5,679 nucleotides of DNA, taken from contig JAUWCW010000149.1 of the NCBI GenBank assembly GCA_030609125.1, positions 1 through 5,679 on the forward strand, in the 5' to 3' direction. The stretch is from JAUWCW01 sp030609125 [NCBI: Candidatus Rokuibacteriota bacterium] (GTDB taxonomy: Bacteria > JAUVQV01). Position 1 is the first letter of the stretch. The number at the start of each line of letters is the position of its first letter. This document shows, piece after piece, positions 5,494-5,679 of this stretch. The position numbers were made by a program, and so were the translations under genes. Under the pieces are notes generated by a model. The model was not told the DNA's origin. It saw nothing but the letters and a program-made list of their open reading frames with translations, and searched no databases.

Positions 5494-5679
5494 GGAGGGA
5501 GTTGTTGCTCAAAAACTGTTGAGTGGAGCGGACTTGGGAATATGACTGAGAAGGGGGGTGAAAGTGAGAGATATAAGGTGTGTCCCTTGAGGGAACAGGT
5601 TGGTGGTCCGCATCTCATTTTCAGGCCGTCTTCGGCCGATCTTCAATCACGGAATCCTCGAAAGATCCCTGCTATTTTT

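Larger units (their letters stand above)
5408..5679. other. Non-coding stretch upstream of the transposase
   Basis: No credible gene is seen on either strand. Besides the Shine-Dalgarno and the 7-bp inverted repeat, it holds a small palindrome TCCCT-TG-AGGGA (5583-5594) and a hairpin GGCCG-TCTT-CGGCC (5624-5637). Neither hairpin is followed by a proper T-run. Read on the minus strand, the first gives AAGGGACACACC, a string of the type I recall near other such transposase genes. It may mark the left end of the element, but this is inference. Confidence 0.4.

Noticed and set aside
5624-5637. Hairpin GGCCG-TCTT-CGGCC as a terminator
   Set aside because: The stem is short and no T-run follows on either strand.

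Overview
The window looks like part of a GC-rich bacterial chromosome. The gene content, an ATP-citrate-lyase-like gene pair next to a REP-associated-type transposase with a DnaA-like tail, best fits a deltaproteobacterial (Desulfobacterota-type) anaerobe. That assignment rests on protein style and recalled family distribution, not on a marker gene, so it is tentative.

Layout: positions 1-76 hold the end of an upstream transcription unit, seen as a GC-rich hairpin followed by a T-run. Positions 77-358 form a dense control region. It contains four GTTAC repeats in two 15-bp pairs, then a good sigma-70-type promoter with an extended -10 element, then a perfect CRP-type palindrome and a roughly 108-nt leader. 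Positions 359-4402 carry two co-directional genes 48 bp apart. The first encodes a 423-residue ATP-grasp/citrate-binding subunit. The second encodes a 907-residue protein with a CoA-binding/CoA-ligase half and a citrate-synthase-like half. Together they have the parts of an ATP-citrate lyase: ATP-dependent activation of a citrate-type acid, a phosphohistidine relay, transfer to CoA, and C-C cleavage or condensation.

The large subunit is unusual. It is about 300 residues longer than the green-sulfur-bacterial large subunit as I recall it. The extra length looks like a second, degenerate citrate-synthase-like domain placed before an intact one. The intact copy keeps the classical citrate-synthase His/His/Asp and arginine set, including a His that human ATP-citrate lyase lacks, but has Gln where ATP-citrate lyase has a conserved His. 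The pair may therefore be a distinct ATP-citrate-lyase-like enzyme whose direction or substrate is not certain.

Positions 4421-5407 (minus strand) hold an intact Y1/HUH transposase of the REP-associated type, convergent with the large-subunit gene. The stop codons are only 18 bp apart and lie inside a perfect tandem repeat of a 13-bp palindrome, probably part of the element's end signal. Positions 5408-5679 are non-coding, with a perfect Shine-Dalgarno for the transposase and small inverted repeats that may mark its other end.
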